Source: JAPPKS01 sp963667895
GTDB taxonomy: Bacteria > Poribacteria > WGA-4E > PCPOR2b
Length of the DNA: 64,000 bases
NCBI GenBank assembly: GCA_965223985.1
Contig: OZ245030.1
Span: 1,798,001 to 1,862,000 of the forward strand
Direction of reading: 5' to 3'
Positions 34,652-43,260 of the stretch are shown here, in pieces; positions within the stretch are counted from its first letter, which is position 1; each line of letters opens with the position of its first letter. The position numbers and the translations under genes are program-made. The notes under the pieces were generated by a model. It was not told the DNA's origin, did not search any database, and saw nothing but the letters and a program-made list of their open reading frames with translations.

Positions 34652-34743
34652 TCACCACCTCTGTCAGGTGTATTTTAAAATCAGATTGCTCCGAACGGAG
34701 TTTGAACATGGGAATTAAACCCACTGCCGGTGCATTCTTACTT

Positions 34744-36321
34744 TTAGCTGTTTGGGTCAATAGGGTCGCCGGGTTTCCCATTCACAAGTAGACGAATCGC
34801 AAGTCCAAACGTATGTGTGAACAGGCGCCCTTTTTCTTGAAGATGCCAGTTTTCTAAAAGACAAGCGTCAAGCGATTGCGCATCAATCTCAATAGCCTCA
34901 TCAAGGATATTGACTTTCACACTCTGAACGACCGATTTGTGTTGATGGTCTAGTGCATCCGCGATTCGCAAAATAGCGGCGAGCTTCGTTACCCGTTCCT
35001 TTTCAGCATACGAGAGCGCCTGGAAATGAACATGCTTCTGTTCATTGGGGAACGCTTTCCGATGATAACGGGCGATATTTGCGATGAGTTCAATTTGCTG
35101 TGCTTGAAGCCCAACAACCTCCGAATTTGTTATCAAGTAGTAAGAGTGTTTATGGTGAGCACTCGAGTTGATATAGCCGCCAATCTCATGGAGTGTTGCA
35201 GCTACACGCAGAAGCATTCGAGATTCCCGTGGCAACTGATGCAGGGGTTGAAATTGATCAAATAGCAACTCCGCTAGATAACGGACTTGTTGCGCATGCC
35301 CCAAATGAAAGTGGTATTTGTGTCCAAGTACAGTCGCCGCTTTGAGGATTTCTTCTTCCTCCAAGGTGGTGTCCCATGAATTTCGGTAGCGATCGATCAT
35401 CTCTACAAGCGCTCCATCCTTGAGCCCGACATTCGCGGCATAGATCCCTTTCGCACCTACCACATTACTCAGCACTTCGGTAAGCACAAGACTTGCTGGC
35501 AGAATGACATCCGCCCGATCTACGCGCATGTCGTAGCGCTTCATACGTTCACTCGCACTCTGTTTAGAAATCTCTTTAACGAAACGCCGGAAATCACGCA
35601 GTGGAATAAAACAGACATCTTCCGGAAAACCGTTTTCTTCCCTTTCAACAATCCCGATTTGTCTGCTGATCTCTTCGACATTTCCACCGGTTCCCAGCAC
35701 TAGGTCAAATTTGTAGGTGTTGATTGCATCCAGCGTCGTTTCGAGCAGTTGCTCCATGTAAGCCTTAAGCAGTAGAACCTGTAGGTCTGAAATGGAATCT
35801 GATCGGAGAAAGGTTTCACATAACCGCACCGTTCCCAATCGCAGGCTGTTAGAGTAGACAATCGAACCGTGATCGATAACATCGAACTCGACACTTCCGC
35901 CTCCGATGTCGATGACGAGAGCGGTTTTGTCGCGAAGATTGATTTTTCGCGTTACAGCGAGTTGGACGAGACGGGCTTCCTCTCCACCGGAAATTCGATC
36001 CAATTGGATGCCTGAACTACTGTGGATACGTTGTACAAAATTATCACCGTTGATAGCTTCACGTGTCGCGCTAGTCGCAATGGCACGAGTGGAATGAACT
36101 TTCGATTTCTTTAGGACATCTCGGAATTCTCCAAACGCCTCTATCGCTTGCTGGATAGCCTCTTCGGCTAGAAAACCTGTTAAGAAAACTTCATGCCCTA
36201 AACGTACAGGAGCCCGGCATTGATAAATTGGTTCAATAGATCCATCCGCTTGTACTTGAACGATTTTAAGCCGCATAGCGTTGGATCCAACGTCAATGGC
36301 GGCAAACGATGCGTTTTCCAT
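34744..36321 (-). CDS. ppx: Ppx/GppA-type exopolyphosphatase with HD-like C-terminal domain
   Basis: 525 residues from ATG 36321 (GAGG at suitable distance); the longer ATG at 36345 adds eight residues. The N-terminal actin-like ATPase fold shows AIDVGSNAMRL (phosphate 1 loop), ATSATREA, the ISGGEEARL signature, and DIGGGSVEFD (phosphate 2), then GTGGNVEE. The second half is an HD-like helical domain (LHEIGGYINSSAHHKHSYYLI) as in long-form exopolyphosphatases. It hydrolyses polyphosphate or (p)ppGpp, linking it to phosphate storage and the stringent response. It is divergent to the BMC vertex genes. Confidence 0.9.
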   Translation of the reverse strand: MENASFAAIDVGSNAMRLKIVQVQADGSIEPIYQCRAPVRLGHEVFLTGFLAEEAIQQAIEAFGEFRDVLKKSKVHSTRAIATSATREAINGDNFVQRIHSSSGIQLDRISGGEEARLVQLAVTRKINLRDKTALVIDIGGGSVEFDVIDHGSIVYSNSLRLGTVRLCETFLRSDSISDLQVLLLKAYMEQLLETTLDAINTYKFDLVLGTGGNVEEISRQIGIVEREENGFPEDVCFIPLRDFRRFVKEISKQSASERMKRYDMRVDRADVILPASLVLTEVLSNVVGAKGIYAANVGLKDGALVEMIDRYRNSWDTTLEEEEILKAATVLGHKYHFHLGHAQQVRYLAELLFDQFQPLHQLPRESRMLLRVAATLHEIGGYINSSAHHKHSYYLITNSEVVGLQAQQIELIANIARYHRKAFPNEQKHVHFQALSYAEKERVTKLAAILRIADALDHQHKSVVQSVKVNILDEAIEIDAQSLDACLLENWHLQEKGRLFTHTFGLAIRLLVNGKPGDPIDPNS

Positions 36322-36490
36322 GTTTAATTCCTCAACACTCAACATATTTACACGACGTGTGAGTTTAGCACATCTGTCATCATCAAGTCAACTCAATCCC
36401 ACGCTAACTAGAAATCGCCGATTTGTAACACAAGATGCTATCCTATGCTGCTAATATAGGATTGGCAACTTCTATAATTTTCTAGACGGT

Positions 36491-36519
36491 TTGACATCAA
36501 TCGAAAATTCGTGTAAAAT
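36491..36519 (+). promoter_or_regulatory. Sigma70-type promoter of the BMC vertex genes
   Basis: TTGACA (36491-36496), 17-nt spacer, TAAAAT (36514-36519). Transcription would begin near 36526 and give a 160-nt leader before the first vertex gene. The remaining 36322-36685 gap holds no gene; a short open frame from 36538 overlaps the next gene in the wrong frame and looks accidental. Confidence 0.65.
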
Positions 36520-36685
36520 TAGGGCGGAAAACCTTAAATGTCAAACCCTTCCTCTTTTGAAGTCTTTAACCCCTGCCGAGCGTCAAAATGCTTCGAAAGA
36601 GAAGGAAATCAAACTGAGCAATCACCGTGTCGAAGCTTGTCGAAATTAGGTACGATTGCGACGATAATAGTCGGAAGCGAGATTC

Positions 36686-36961
36686 ATGGATATAGGAAGA
36701 ATTATTGGAACTGTAGTTGCGACTCGAAAGGACCCGAGCTTAATTGGGACGCGGCTTCTAGTTGTACAGCCTCTGGATGCTAACGGCGACCCTGTAGCCA
36801 CTCCCCTTATTGCTGTAGACCCACGCGGCGGCGCCGGTTATGGGGACATTATCTATATGGTGACGGGTGGCGACGCGATCGCTGTCATTTCAGGACGTCA
36901 AATGCCCGTTGACGTTGCTATTGTTGGAATCGTCGATTCCATGACCGTAGCTAGGGACTAG
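36686..36961 (+). CDS. Bacterial microcompartment vertex protein (BMC-P, EutN/CcmL family), copy 1
   Basis: The 91-residue protein is a EutN/CcmL-type pentamer that caps the vertices of icosahedral protein shells. It shows the family pattern from the first strand: IGRIIGTVVATRKDPSL-GTRLLVVQPL, IAVDPRGGAGYGDIIYMVTG, and VDVAIVGIVDSM. GGAAGCGA serves as ribosome site. It is followed after 2 nt by a second, diverged member. No hexameric shell protein or encapsulated enzyme is in the window. Confidence 0.9.
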   Translation: MDIGRIIGTVVATRKDPSLIGTRLLVVQPLDANGDPVATPLIAVDPRGGAGYGDIIYMVTGGDAIAVISGRQMPVDVAIVGIVDSMTVARD

Positions 36962-36963
36962 AG

Positions 36964-37260
36964 ATGTATATTGCAGAGGTAATTGGGAAGATTGTCTCGG
37001 TAATTAAGCATTCAGCTTACGAGAATCGAACCCTATTACTTATTCAACCTTTGAATTTAGAATCCAAGCCCGTCAAAACCCCAACAATCGCTGTCGATTA
37101 CGTGGGGGCTGGCGAAGGTGACGTCGTCCTTGTAGGGGCAGGACCGGGCGTTGCTCAGGAGGTCTTTGGCGTCGAAGATGCACCAATTAGAGAACTTGTA
37201 ATGGGCATTATCGATCGATTTGATGTAGATGAATTAGATGAAACCAAGCACAAAATGTAG
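36964..37260 (+). CDS. Bacterial microcompartment vertex protein (BMC-P, EutN/CcmL family), copy 2
   Basis: The 98-residue protein has the same fold pattern (AEVIGKIVSVIKHSAYENRT, VDYVGAGEGDVVLVGAG, VMGIIDRFDVDE) with an acidic, slightly longer tail. It is clearly diverged from copy 1, so the pair probably forms distinct vertices, as in shells that carry two or three BMC-P types. It is translationally linked to copy 1 (2-nt gap). The next gene, a rhomboid protease, starts 128 nt later and is unrelated. Confidence 0.88.
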   Translation: MYIAEVIGKIVSVIKHSAYENRTLLLIQPLNLESKPVKTPTIAVDYVGAGEGDVVLVGAGPGVAQEVFGVEDAPIRELVMGIIDRFDVDELDETKHKM

Positions 37261-37388
37261 CAAAACGTGAAAACATCTAACGCCTTTATACGTTCTATTG
37301 TAGCACATACCATATATCTCGTCTAAATCCGGGCGTTAGCTGACTATTCTAATCATCAACTCTCAAATCGATAAAAGGAAGTCGTATC

Positions 37389-38153
37389 TTGTTAATTCCA
37401 TTGCCCAGCCCGCCTCGAGTGGACAAACCTTCTAAAATTCCTCGGACGGTGCGGTTGTTAATTATTGCCAACGTCCTCGTTTTTGCGTATCAACTTTATT
37501 ACTGGCATTGTTGGGAGTTGAATCTCTCGGAACAGTACGGTACAATTCCCCAAAAGATCAGCGATTTTGTTCTGTTTTTACCGCAACTCCCAGACCTATC
37601 TCATCCAACCCTAATTACTTCCCTATTTCTGCATGATGCATATAGCTTACAAGGGGGCTTTGTCCATCTCATAGGTAATATGCTTTATCTCTCAGCGTTT
37701 GGGCCCAATCTTGAGAACGTAATTGGACGGATGAAATTCCTCGTGTTTTATCTGTTGTGCGGTGTGTTAGCCACCCTCTTTTATGTCGTGTTTCACTATA
37801 ACTCCGATGTGCCTTTGATTGGCGCGAGCGGCGCAATTGCAGGGGTGATGGGCGCTCACCTTATCGCTTGCCCCAAATCTCGCATTCGATGTCTGTTTCT
37901 GATTTATATCGTCTCTTTGCCGGCGAGCGTTGTGCTTGTCCCTTGGATACTAGTCCAAGTGTTTAATTTTGTTTATCTTTCCTCCCAAGGTGCCACGGTG
38001 GCTTGGTTAGCACACATTGGTGGTTTTTTGGCAGGGGTGTTTTTTATTGGAAAATTCCAACTTTCATGGTTACCTCGGAAACGTGAGTCCTCCAATAGCT
38101 TAAAACATAAATATTCGAATGCTAAAATCCCTATAATGAAGATTGGCCGCTAA
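37389..38153 (+). CDS. Rhomboid family intramembrane serine protease
   Basis: A 254-residue inner-membrane protein with about six hydrophobic helices. The catalytic pair is Ser 147 in GASGAI (helix 4) and His 209 in WLAHIGGF (helix 6); Asn 97 in HLIGNML lies in the oxyanion position of helix 2. The N-terminus has the PRTVRLLIIANVLVF start typical of this group. It cleaves transmembrane segments of unknown substrates. The start is TTG 37389 with AAGGAAG upstream. The C-terminal tail is basic and cytoplasmic. Confidence 0.9.
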   Translation: MLIPLPSPPRVDKPSKIPRTVRLLIIANVLVFAYQLYYWHCWELNLSEQYGTIPQKISDFVLFLPQLPDLSHPTLITSLFLHDAYSLQGGFVHLIGNMLYLSAFGPNLENVIGRMKFLVFYLLCGVLATLFYVVFHYNSDVPLIGASGAIAGVMGAHLIACPKSRIRCLFLIYIVSLPASVVLVPWILVQVFNFVYLSSQGATVAWLAHIGGFLAGVFFIGKFQLSWLPRKRESSNSLKHKYSNAKIPIMKIGR

Positions 38154-38295
38154 TAGTTTAAGCTGCCTATAATCTTTGCACTACAGCGACCAGTAACACA
38201 TTTGGGCATTGCATCGTGCCAATCGAGAATTTTTGTGCAATTCGCATGACGCGATTGGAAAAACTGTAACTTACAAAATTAAGGAGATCGATGAA

Positions 38296-39489
38296 TTGAC
38301 AGGTAATTATCGACATCTACTTTTAGGGTTGTCGCTTTGTGTATTGTTGATATACTTTTCCGCTCTTGATATAGCAGCCCGTCCGGAGTTTGCAGCGCGG
38401 GAAAATAAGGATTGCAATTTCTGCCATATTGATCCGGCAGGCGGAGGTCCACGCAACACAGTCGGGCAAGTTTTTGAAGATAACTACTTTGAATTTCCCG
38501 AAGATTTCGATCCGGAATCATTAATGGCCGAGGCGAAAGAAATCGCGCAAAGGCTAACAACAGCGGTGGATATTCGCACCGCTTACATCAAGACGACCGA
38601 TGTCGTTCACGAGGAGGAGATGCTTGCCAATTGCACTTCATGTCATTCATCCGTTGACAGCTTTTTGATGATGCAGGGAGAACTAACTGTCAACGCCAAG
38701 GCGTCTGAAAAACTCAGACTGACTTTGTCCAACAATTTAGGGGCAATGCTCAACGCTTTTGCGACGGTCGATGCTATCCCGGAACGTCTCTACGTTAAAG
38801 TCGGCCAATTCCGTATTCCATTCGGCCTCAAACAAAAGGACCACAACATTCTCGTTCGGCAAGGGTACAACCTTGGATCGAATAAACGGGACGTTGGCGT
38901 TGAAGTGGGCGGGTCATACAACAAGTTATTCTATAACGCAGCCGTATTCAATGGTGGAAATGCAACGATATTCTCTGGTGGTCGCTCGTCTGATGTGGAT
39001 GAAAACCAGCACAAGGCTTGGGTTGCAACTGTTGGTGGTAACGTTGGGTCACTAAGGGCGGGTGTTTCCTACCTTCTTAATAAATCACAAGAACTGCGCG
39101 ACATGACCGTTGGAGCGTTTCTGACCGCGGCTCACAAAGACTTAGTCCTCGAAGGGGAATTCAATTTTGGCGGCAGCTACAACGACAGTGAGGGTATCAG
39201 TTTCAAGGATCGGGATATTGACTCTAAAGGTTACTATTTCGGCGCCAAATATCGTTTGCGGCGGAGACTCGTATTGTCAGGTCGCTACGGTTTGTTTGAT
39301 TTAAATCGAAGGATAGCAGGAGATGCGAAGCAGCGTGTTACCATCGCCGCACAATACACCTTTATGAAAAGCGGTTCCCTCGAGTTACTTTATTGGCTCA
39401 ACATTGAGAATAAAAACTCGACCGATAATAATTCGCGTCAACTTCGAGGAGTAGATCAGTTGATTTTGATGTCACACTTTTGGTTTTAG
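38296..39489 (+). CDS. Dihaem c-type cytochrome fused to an outer-membrane porin-like barrel
   Basis: 397 residues from TTG 38296, placed 9 nt after AAGGAG; the frame open from 38209 has no ribosome site. A signal peptide (about 1-28) leads to an N-terminal region with two haem-attachment motifs, CNFCH (40-44) and CTSCH (113-117). From about residue 125 the sequence alternates in the way of beta strands (KLRLTLSNNLGAMLNAF, YVKVGQFRIPFGLK, VGVEVGGSY...), ending in the terminal aromatic WF of outer-membrane proteins. The GQFRIPFGLK stretch is typical of phosphate-porin-like barrels. It could pass electrons through the outer membrane. No decahaem partner is nearby. Confidence 0.75.
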   Translation: MTGNYRHLLLGLSLCVLLIYFSALDIAARPEFAARENKDCNFCHIDPAGGGPRNTVGQVFEDNYFEFPEDFDPESLMAEAKEIAQRLTTAVDIRTAYIKTTDVVHEEEMLANCTSCHSSVDSFLMMQGELTVNAKASEKLRLTLSNNLGAMLNAFATVDAIPERLYVKVGQFRIPFGLKQKDHNILVRQGYNLGSNKRDVGVEVGGSYNKLFYNAAVFNGGNATIFSGGRSSDVDENQHKAWVATVGGNVGSLRAGVSYLLNKSQELRDMTVGAFLTAAHKDLVLEGEFNFGGSYNDSEGISFKDRDIDSKGYYFGAKYRLRRRLVLSGRYGLFDLNRRIAGDAKQRVTIAAQYTFMKSGSLELLYWLNIENKNSTDNNSRQLRGVDQLILMSHFWF

Positions 39490-39621
39490 TGATCTTTCAA
39501 GAAATCCACGGAGAGGATGTGTGAGCATCAGAACAATTTGTATAGAATCAACATAAGAATTAAGTATCATGTGCCATTACACTATTTTTTTTCAAAATTC
39601 AATGAAGGAAAGGATTTAACC

Positions 39622-39951
39622 ATGTCTGTTGCATTACGTATTCACAATCGTAGGCTAGAACTTAGGATGACGCAGACGCAGCTCGCAAAAAAGGCGAATC
39701 TGACGCCTGCAGCGATATCTCAGTTTGAGTCCGGCACGCGTAAGCCATCATTCGATACGCTTTCAAGTTTAGCCGATGCCTTAAAAGTAACTACGGACTA
39801 TCTACTCGGCAAAAAGGAACAGAGCTACGAAGATCTATTAGCCGATCCGAAAGTCAGCGTTATGTTTCGGGGCATCATGGAATTCCCAGAAAAAGATAAA
39901 GAGACGATGTTTGAATTTTACGAATTTCTCAAAACCAAGAATGAAAAATAG
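39622..39951 (+). CDS. XRE-family transcriptional regulator
   Basis: 109 residues from ATG 39622 (AAGGAAAGGA upstream); the frame also runs on upstream but without a start. The helix-turn-helix is MTQTQLAKKANLTPAAISQF, followed by ESGTRKPSFDTLSSLADALKV-TTDYLLG, the classical Cro/CI-type fold. The C-terminal part (MFRGIMEFPEKDKETMFEF) is helical and may mediate dimerisation. The gene lies directly before an ImmA-type metallopeptidase gene, the usual pair in which the peptidase cleaves the repressor. Confidence 0.88.
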   Translation: MSVALRIHNRRLELRMTQTQLAKKANLTPAAISQFESGTRKPSFDTLSSLADALKVTTDYLLGKKEQSYEDLLADPKVSVMFRGIMEFPEKDKETMFEFYEFLKTKNEK

Positions 39952-39977
39952 GGAAGCAAAGTATTTGGGTATTGAAG

Positions 39978-40811
39978 ATGGCTGGACGAAATTCCCTAAA
40001 CTGGTCTACCGCCACACAAGGTTCATCACCCAAATCTCGTCATCCTGCTGAATGTGCCCGTCGCTTACTACAAGAGTTAAATAGTCAATCTATCCCAATC
40101 CAACCCCGAAACATTGCGAAACAACTTGAGATTGTCATCTGGGAACGGGAGATGGAAAGTCAATATGACGGCTGCCTGATGCGGGTCGGGGATGTTTGGG
40201 GTATCCTAATCAACAGCCTGATTCAATCTCAATCCCGAAAAAGGTTTACAATTGCTCACGAATTGGGGCATTATCACTTGGATCGGGAGGAAACGGGGAA
40301 GCGGCTCTGTCATGGGGGTGAACTAGGCTTCTTAAACACACGCGGACCGGAAGAGCAGCGCGCTAACCAGTTTGCCGTTGAGTTATTGATGCCATCCCCA
40401 TTTTTTCAGGATGACGCCGAGAAACTGCCGAACGTCGGGCTGTCCGCAATAGATACACTCTCCGCCCGGTATGCGACTTCCCTCACAAGCACGGCAATTC
40501 GCTACACCCGCTCGAGCCAACATATCTGTGCAATCGTGTTCTCCAAGAATCGACACATTAAGTATTTCGCGTATTCAAATGACTTCCGCCGAAATGGCGA
40601 CTGTTATCTTGTTAAAGACAAGCCGCTTCACCCGGAGGTGTTGGCATGGCACCTTGCTGAAAGTTCTCTTAATGAAATTAGGGACAAGAGGGGGAAGGTA
40701 CCGCTGTCATGGTGGTGTTCCACAAAATCAGACCGGATGATAATTGAGCATTCTCGCTGCCTGCCCCGCATAAACCAAGTTGTTTCATTCCTTTGGATAC
40801 CGGAGAGGTAA
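39978..40811 (+). CDS. ImmA/IrrE-type metallopeptidase
   Basis: About 278 residues from ATG 39978 (a TTG at 39972 is two codons earlier). The zinc-site HELGH (94-98) is followed by HLDRE and, after LNTRGPEEQRANQFAVELLMP, by the glutamate region typical of ImmA/IrrE (DUF955) peptidases. The family cleaves HTH repressors in response to stress or DNA damage, as in ImmR/ImmA of ICEBs1 and IrrE/DdrO. Only 27 nt separate it from the XRE gene. The C-terminal half, about residues 150-278, has no motif I recognise. No integrase or phage gene is adjacent. Confidence 0.87.
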   Translation: MAGRNSLNWSTATQGSSPKSRHPAECARRLLQELNSQSIPIQPRNIAKQLEIVIWEREMESQYDGCLMRVGDVWGILINSLIQSQSRKRFTIAHELGHYHLDREETGKRLCHGGELGFLNTRGPEEQRANQFAVELLMPSPFFQDDAEKLPNVGLSAIDTLSARYATSLTSTAIRYTRSSQHICAIVFSKNRHIKYFAYSNDFRRNGDCYLVKDKPLHPEVLAWHLAESSLNEIRDKRGKVPLSWWCSTKSDRMIIEHSRCLPRINQVVSFLWIPER

Positions 40812-40821
40812 GACGAAATGT

Positions 40822-41661
40822 TCAGCTACACTGAGCAGTCGCGAGTTTCAAGGTGTTTTCTAACAATATGGCGCGTGTCATTGGACCAACCCCGCCAGGC
40901 ACGGGCGTAATGAACCCCGCCACTTCCTTGACGTTTTCATAGTCCACATCGCCGATGAGTCGATTGTCATGCCGATTGATTCCCACATCAATTACGATTG
41001 CCCCTTCTTTAACCATGTCAGCCTTAATCATTTCGGGTTTGCCGGTCGCAACGACCAAAATGTCCGCGTTTCGCGTCTGATCAGTGAGATCCCGCGTACG
41101 CGAATGGCAGTATGTTACCGTCGCATTGCGGTTGAGTAAAATCAACCCCATCGGTTTCCCAACAAGGCTGCTGCGCCCCACGCAAACTGCTTGTTTGCCT
41201 TCGATTTCTTCGCCCGTTGATTCGATGAGACGAACAATCCCTGCGGGCGTGCACGGCAGTACGCACTCTCGATTTATCATCAAGTTGCCCAAGTTCGCTG
41301 CGCCCAGACCATCAGTATCTTTTTCCGGTGCGATTGCGTCAATGACCGTCTGCCCATCAATCTGGTCGGGGACAGGCATCTGTGCGAGAATTGCATGTAT
41401 TTCCTTACGGTCATTCAACGCTTGTATCTGGTCAATTACCTCTTCTTCAGTTGTTGCTTGGCTCATGCGATAAACTTCCGAATGAAAATGGACACGCTCA
41501 CAGTCCTTCCGTTTGTAATTGACATAAACCGTTGAAGCCGGATCGTTGCCGACTTGAACCACTGCAATCCCGGGCGTGAATTTGAGTTTTTTCACTCGGC
41601 GTCGTGTTTCGCTGCGTATCAATTTGGCGAGCCGGTTCCCGTCAATTATCTCTGCTGGCAT
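40822..41661 (-). CDS. folD: Bifunctional methylenetetrahydrofolate dehydrogenase / methenyltetrahydrofolate cyclohydrolase
   Basis: A 279-residue cytoplasmic enzyme that interconverts methylene-, methenyl- and formyl-tetrahydrofolate with NADP+. Family motifs are present: VGNDPASTVYVNYKRKDCE (with the catalytic Tyr and Lys in YVNYK), QMPVPDQID, DTDGLGAANLG, PCTPAGIVRLI, GRSSLVGKPMG, and TPVPGGVGPMTRA near the end. It is a usual single-copy housekeeping gene. It converges with the ImmA gene, 10 nt between the ends, so readthrough is possible. Confidence 0.95.
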   Translation of the reverse strand: MPAEIIDGNRLAKLIRSETRRRVKKLKFTPGIAVVQVGNDPASTVYVNYKRKDCERVHFHSEVYRMSQATTEEEVIDQIQALNDRKEIHAILAQMPVPDQIDGQTVIDAIAPEKDTDGLGAANLGNLMINRECVLPCTPAGIVRLIESTGEEIEGKQAVCVGRSSLVGKPMGLILLNRNATVTYCHSRTRDLTDQTRNADILVVATGKPEMIKADMVKEGAIVIDVGINRHDNRLIGDVDYENVKEVAGFITPVPGGVGPMTRAILLENTLKLATAQCS

Positions 41662-41837
41662 TTTTTTATGTCTATCTCCTCATTCATCGGTATAACATAG
41701 ACAAACCCCATAAACCTCAATTCTTGTATTCGTATGAAAATATCTACAATTATATCACATTCAATATTCTTTCATCTATTACTTTCCATTAAGCTGAACG
41801 CAAACGGTGTGCTAAGATCTCAAGAGCATTTTACACC

Positions 41838-41866
41838 TTGACATATCAGACATATTCTGGGATAAT
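41838..41866 (+). promoter_or_regulatory. Sigma70-type promoter of the family 4 glycosyltransferase gene
   Basis: TTGACA (41838-41843), 17-nt spacer, GATAAT (41861-41866), 134 nt before the start at 42001. The rest of the AT-rich 41662-42000 gap holds no gene I can support. Confidence 0.6.
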
Positions 41867-42000
41867 CAAAACAACAACAGTCCAGAAAAATCCTCACGTC
41901 TGTCTTGCAACACGTTGTACAAAATCTCTTAGCGTTGTGCAATTTCGTGTCTTGTTGATAAACAGCGCTTCGTCGGAATACTTGCAAATGAAAATGGGCT

Positions 42001-43215
42001 ATGAATATTCTCTTTCTATCTATCACGGTTCCTTTCCCACCCAACGATGGCGGACGCATCCGCATATTGAACTTACTCAAGCAAATCTCATCCAAAAATC
42101 AGATTTCCTTTCTCGCACTGGAAACAACCCCAACTGACAGTGAAGGAATTGCCTATCTCCGCGATTTGGGAATTGACGCCTATCTGGTTCAACAAGCCCC
42201 GAATTTGCCGCCATTGCGTCCGAACACGGCATTACGCGCCTTTATAGAAAGACAACCTATTACCGTTGCTCGCTACTATTTTCCCGCATTCAAACAAAAA
42301 TTGCACTCGTTATTGGCGCACAGTGACTTCGATCTGATTGACCACGAGTACCTTCATACGGCTCCATACCGTGTAAAGTCGGATTTGCCCACGTTGCTCA
42401 CGGCGCACAATGTGGATTCCCATATTTGGTTTCGGTTATGCCAACAGACAGATAATCCCGTACGAAAATTTCTATTCTGGACACAGAAACACCTCTTTGA
42501 TCGATACGAACGCAGGATACTCCCAAATTTTGATGCGATTGCTTGCACCTCCGAAACCGATCGCGCTATACTCCAAAGCATCTGTCCTAATGTCACGATT
42601 GAGGTCATCCCCAATGGGGTGGACCTTGAGTTGTATCAACCAAACCATGCACTTGAAGAGGAAGCCTCTTTAGTTTTCACCGGCAGTATGGATTGGTATC
42701 CAAACGAGGATGCCGTAATCTATTTCGCGGATGAGATTTTTCCACTCATTAAAGCAAGGCAAGCAGATGTGAAATTTTACATCGTTGGACAGTATCCTAC
42801 GAATCAAGTGCGAAAACTAGCAGAGCAACCGGGGATTATCGTTACCGGGCGCGTAGATGATCCCAAACCGTATATCGCACGTGCAACGGTATACGTCGCC
42901 CCCTTAAGGATTGGCAGCGGAACACGGCTGAAAATTCTTGAAGCGCTCGCGATGGAAAAAGCTGTTGTATCAACAACAATAGGTGAGGAAGGCTTAAATC
43001 TAATTGACGGTGAAGAAATAATCATCACCGATGAACCAATGCGCTTTGCCGATGCCGTCGTTCAACTCATTGGAGGTAAACAGATGCGACGGCAACTCGG
43101 GAAAAAAGGCTGGAAGCATGTCGAGGCTGATTACGATTGGCAGAGAATCGGCGAGAAATTGCATCAGCTTTATGAATCAATCGTAACCAACCACTCGTAC
43201 CAATACCACCTGTAG
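42001..43215 (+). CDS. Glycosyltransferase family 4
   Basis: A 404-residue GT-B fold transferase. The N-terminal domain starts MNILFLSITVPFPPNDGGRIR, the form common in exopolysaccharide and PEP-CTERM-type sugar transferases (TIGR03087-like). The C-terminal domain shows VIPNGVDLELY, VFTGSMDWYPNEDAV, the donor-site APLRIGSGTRLKILEALAM with the family E-x7-E arrangement, and TTIGEEGL. It probably adds a sugar to a cell-surface polysaccharide at the cytoplasmic face. It stands alone behind its own promoter with no other polysaccharide genes adjacent. Confidence 0.88.
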   Translation: MNILFLSITVPFPPNDGGRIRILNLLKQISSKNQISFLALETTPTDSEGIAYLRDLGIDAYLVQQAPNLPPLRPNTALRAFIERQPITVARYYFPAFKQKLHSLLAHSDFDLIDHEYLHTAPYRVKSDLPTLLTAHNVDSHIWFRLCQQTDNPVRKFLFWTQKHLFDRYERRILPNFDAIACTSETDRAILQSICPNVTIEVIPNGVDLELYQPNHALEEEASLVFTGSMDWYPNEDAVIYFADEIFPLIKARQADVKFYIVGQYPTNQVRKLAEQPGIIVTGRVDDPKPYIARATVYVAPLRIGSGTRLKILEALAMEKAVVSTTIGEEGLNLIDGEEIIITDEPMRFADAVVQLIGGKQMRRQLGKKGWKHVEADYDWQRIGEKLHQLYESIVTNHSYQYHL

Positions 43216-43260
43216 TTTCAGATGAGACAATTTTGAGCACACACAAACGTGCTTGTCAGA

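Noticed and set aside
36538..36783. 81-codon frame upstream of the first BMC-P gene
   Set aside because: Overlaps the vertex gene in another frame, Cys/Ser-rich without a family pattern and lacking a ribosome site.
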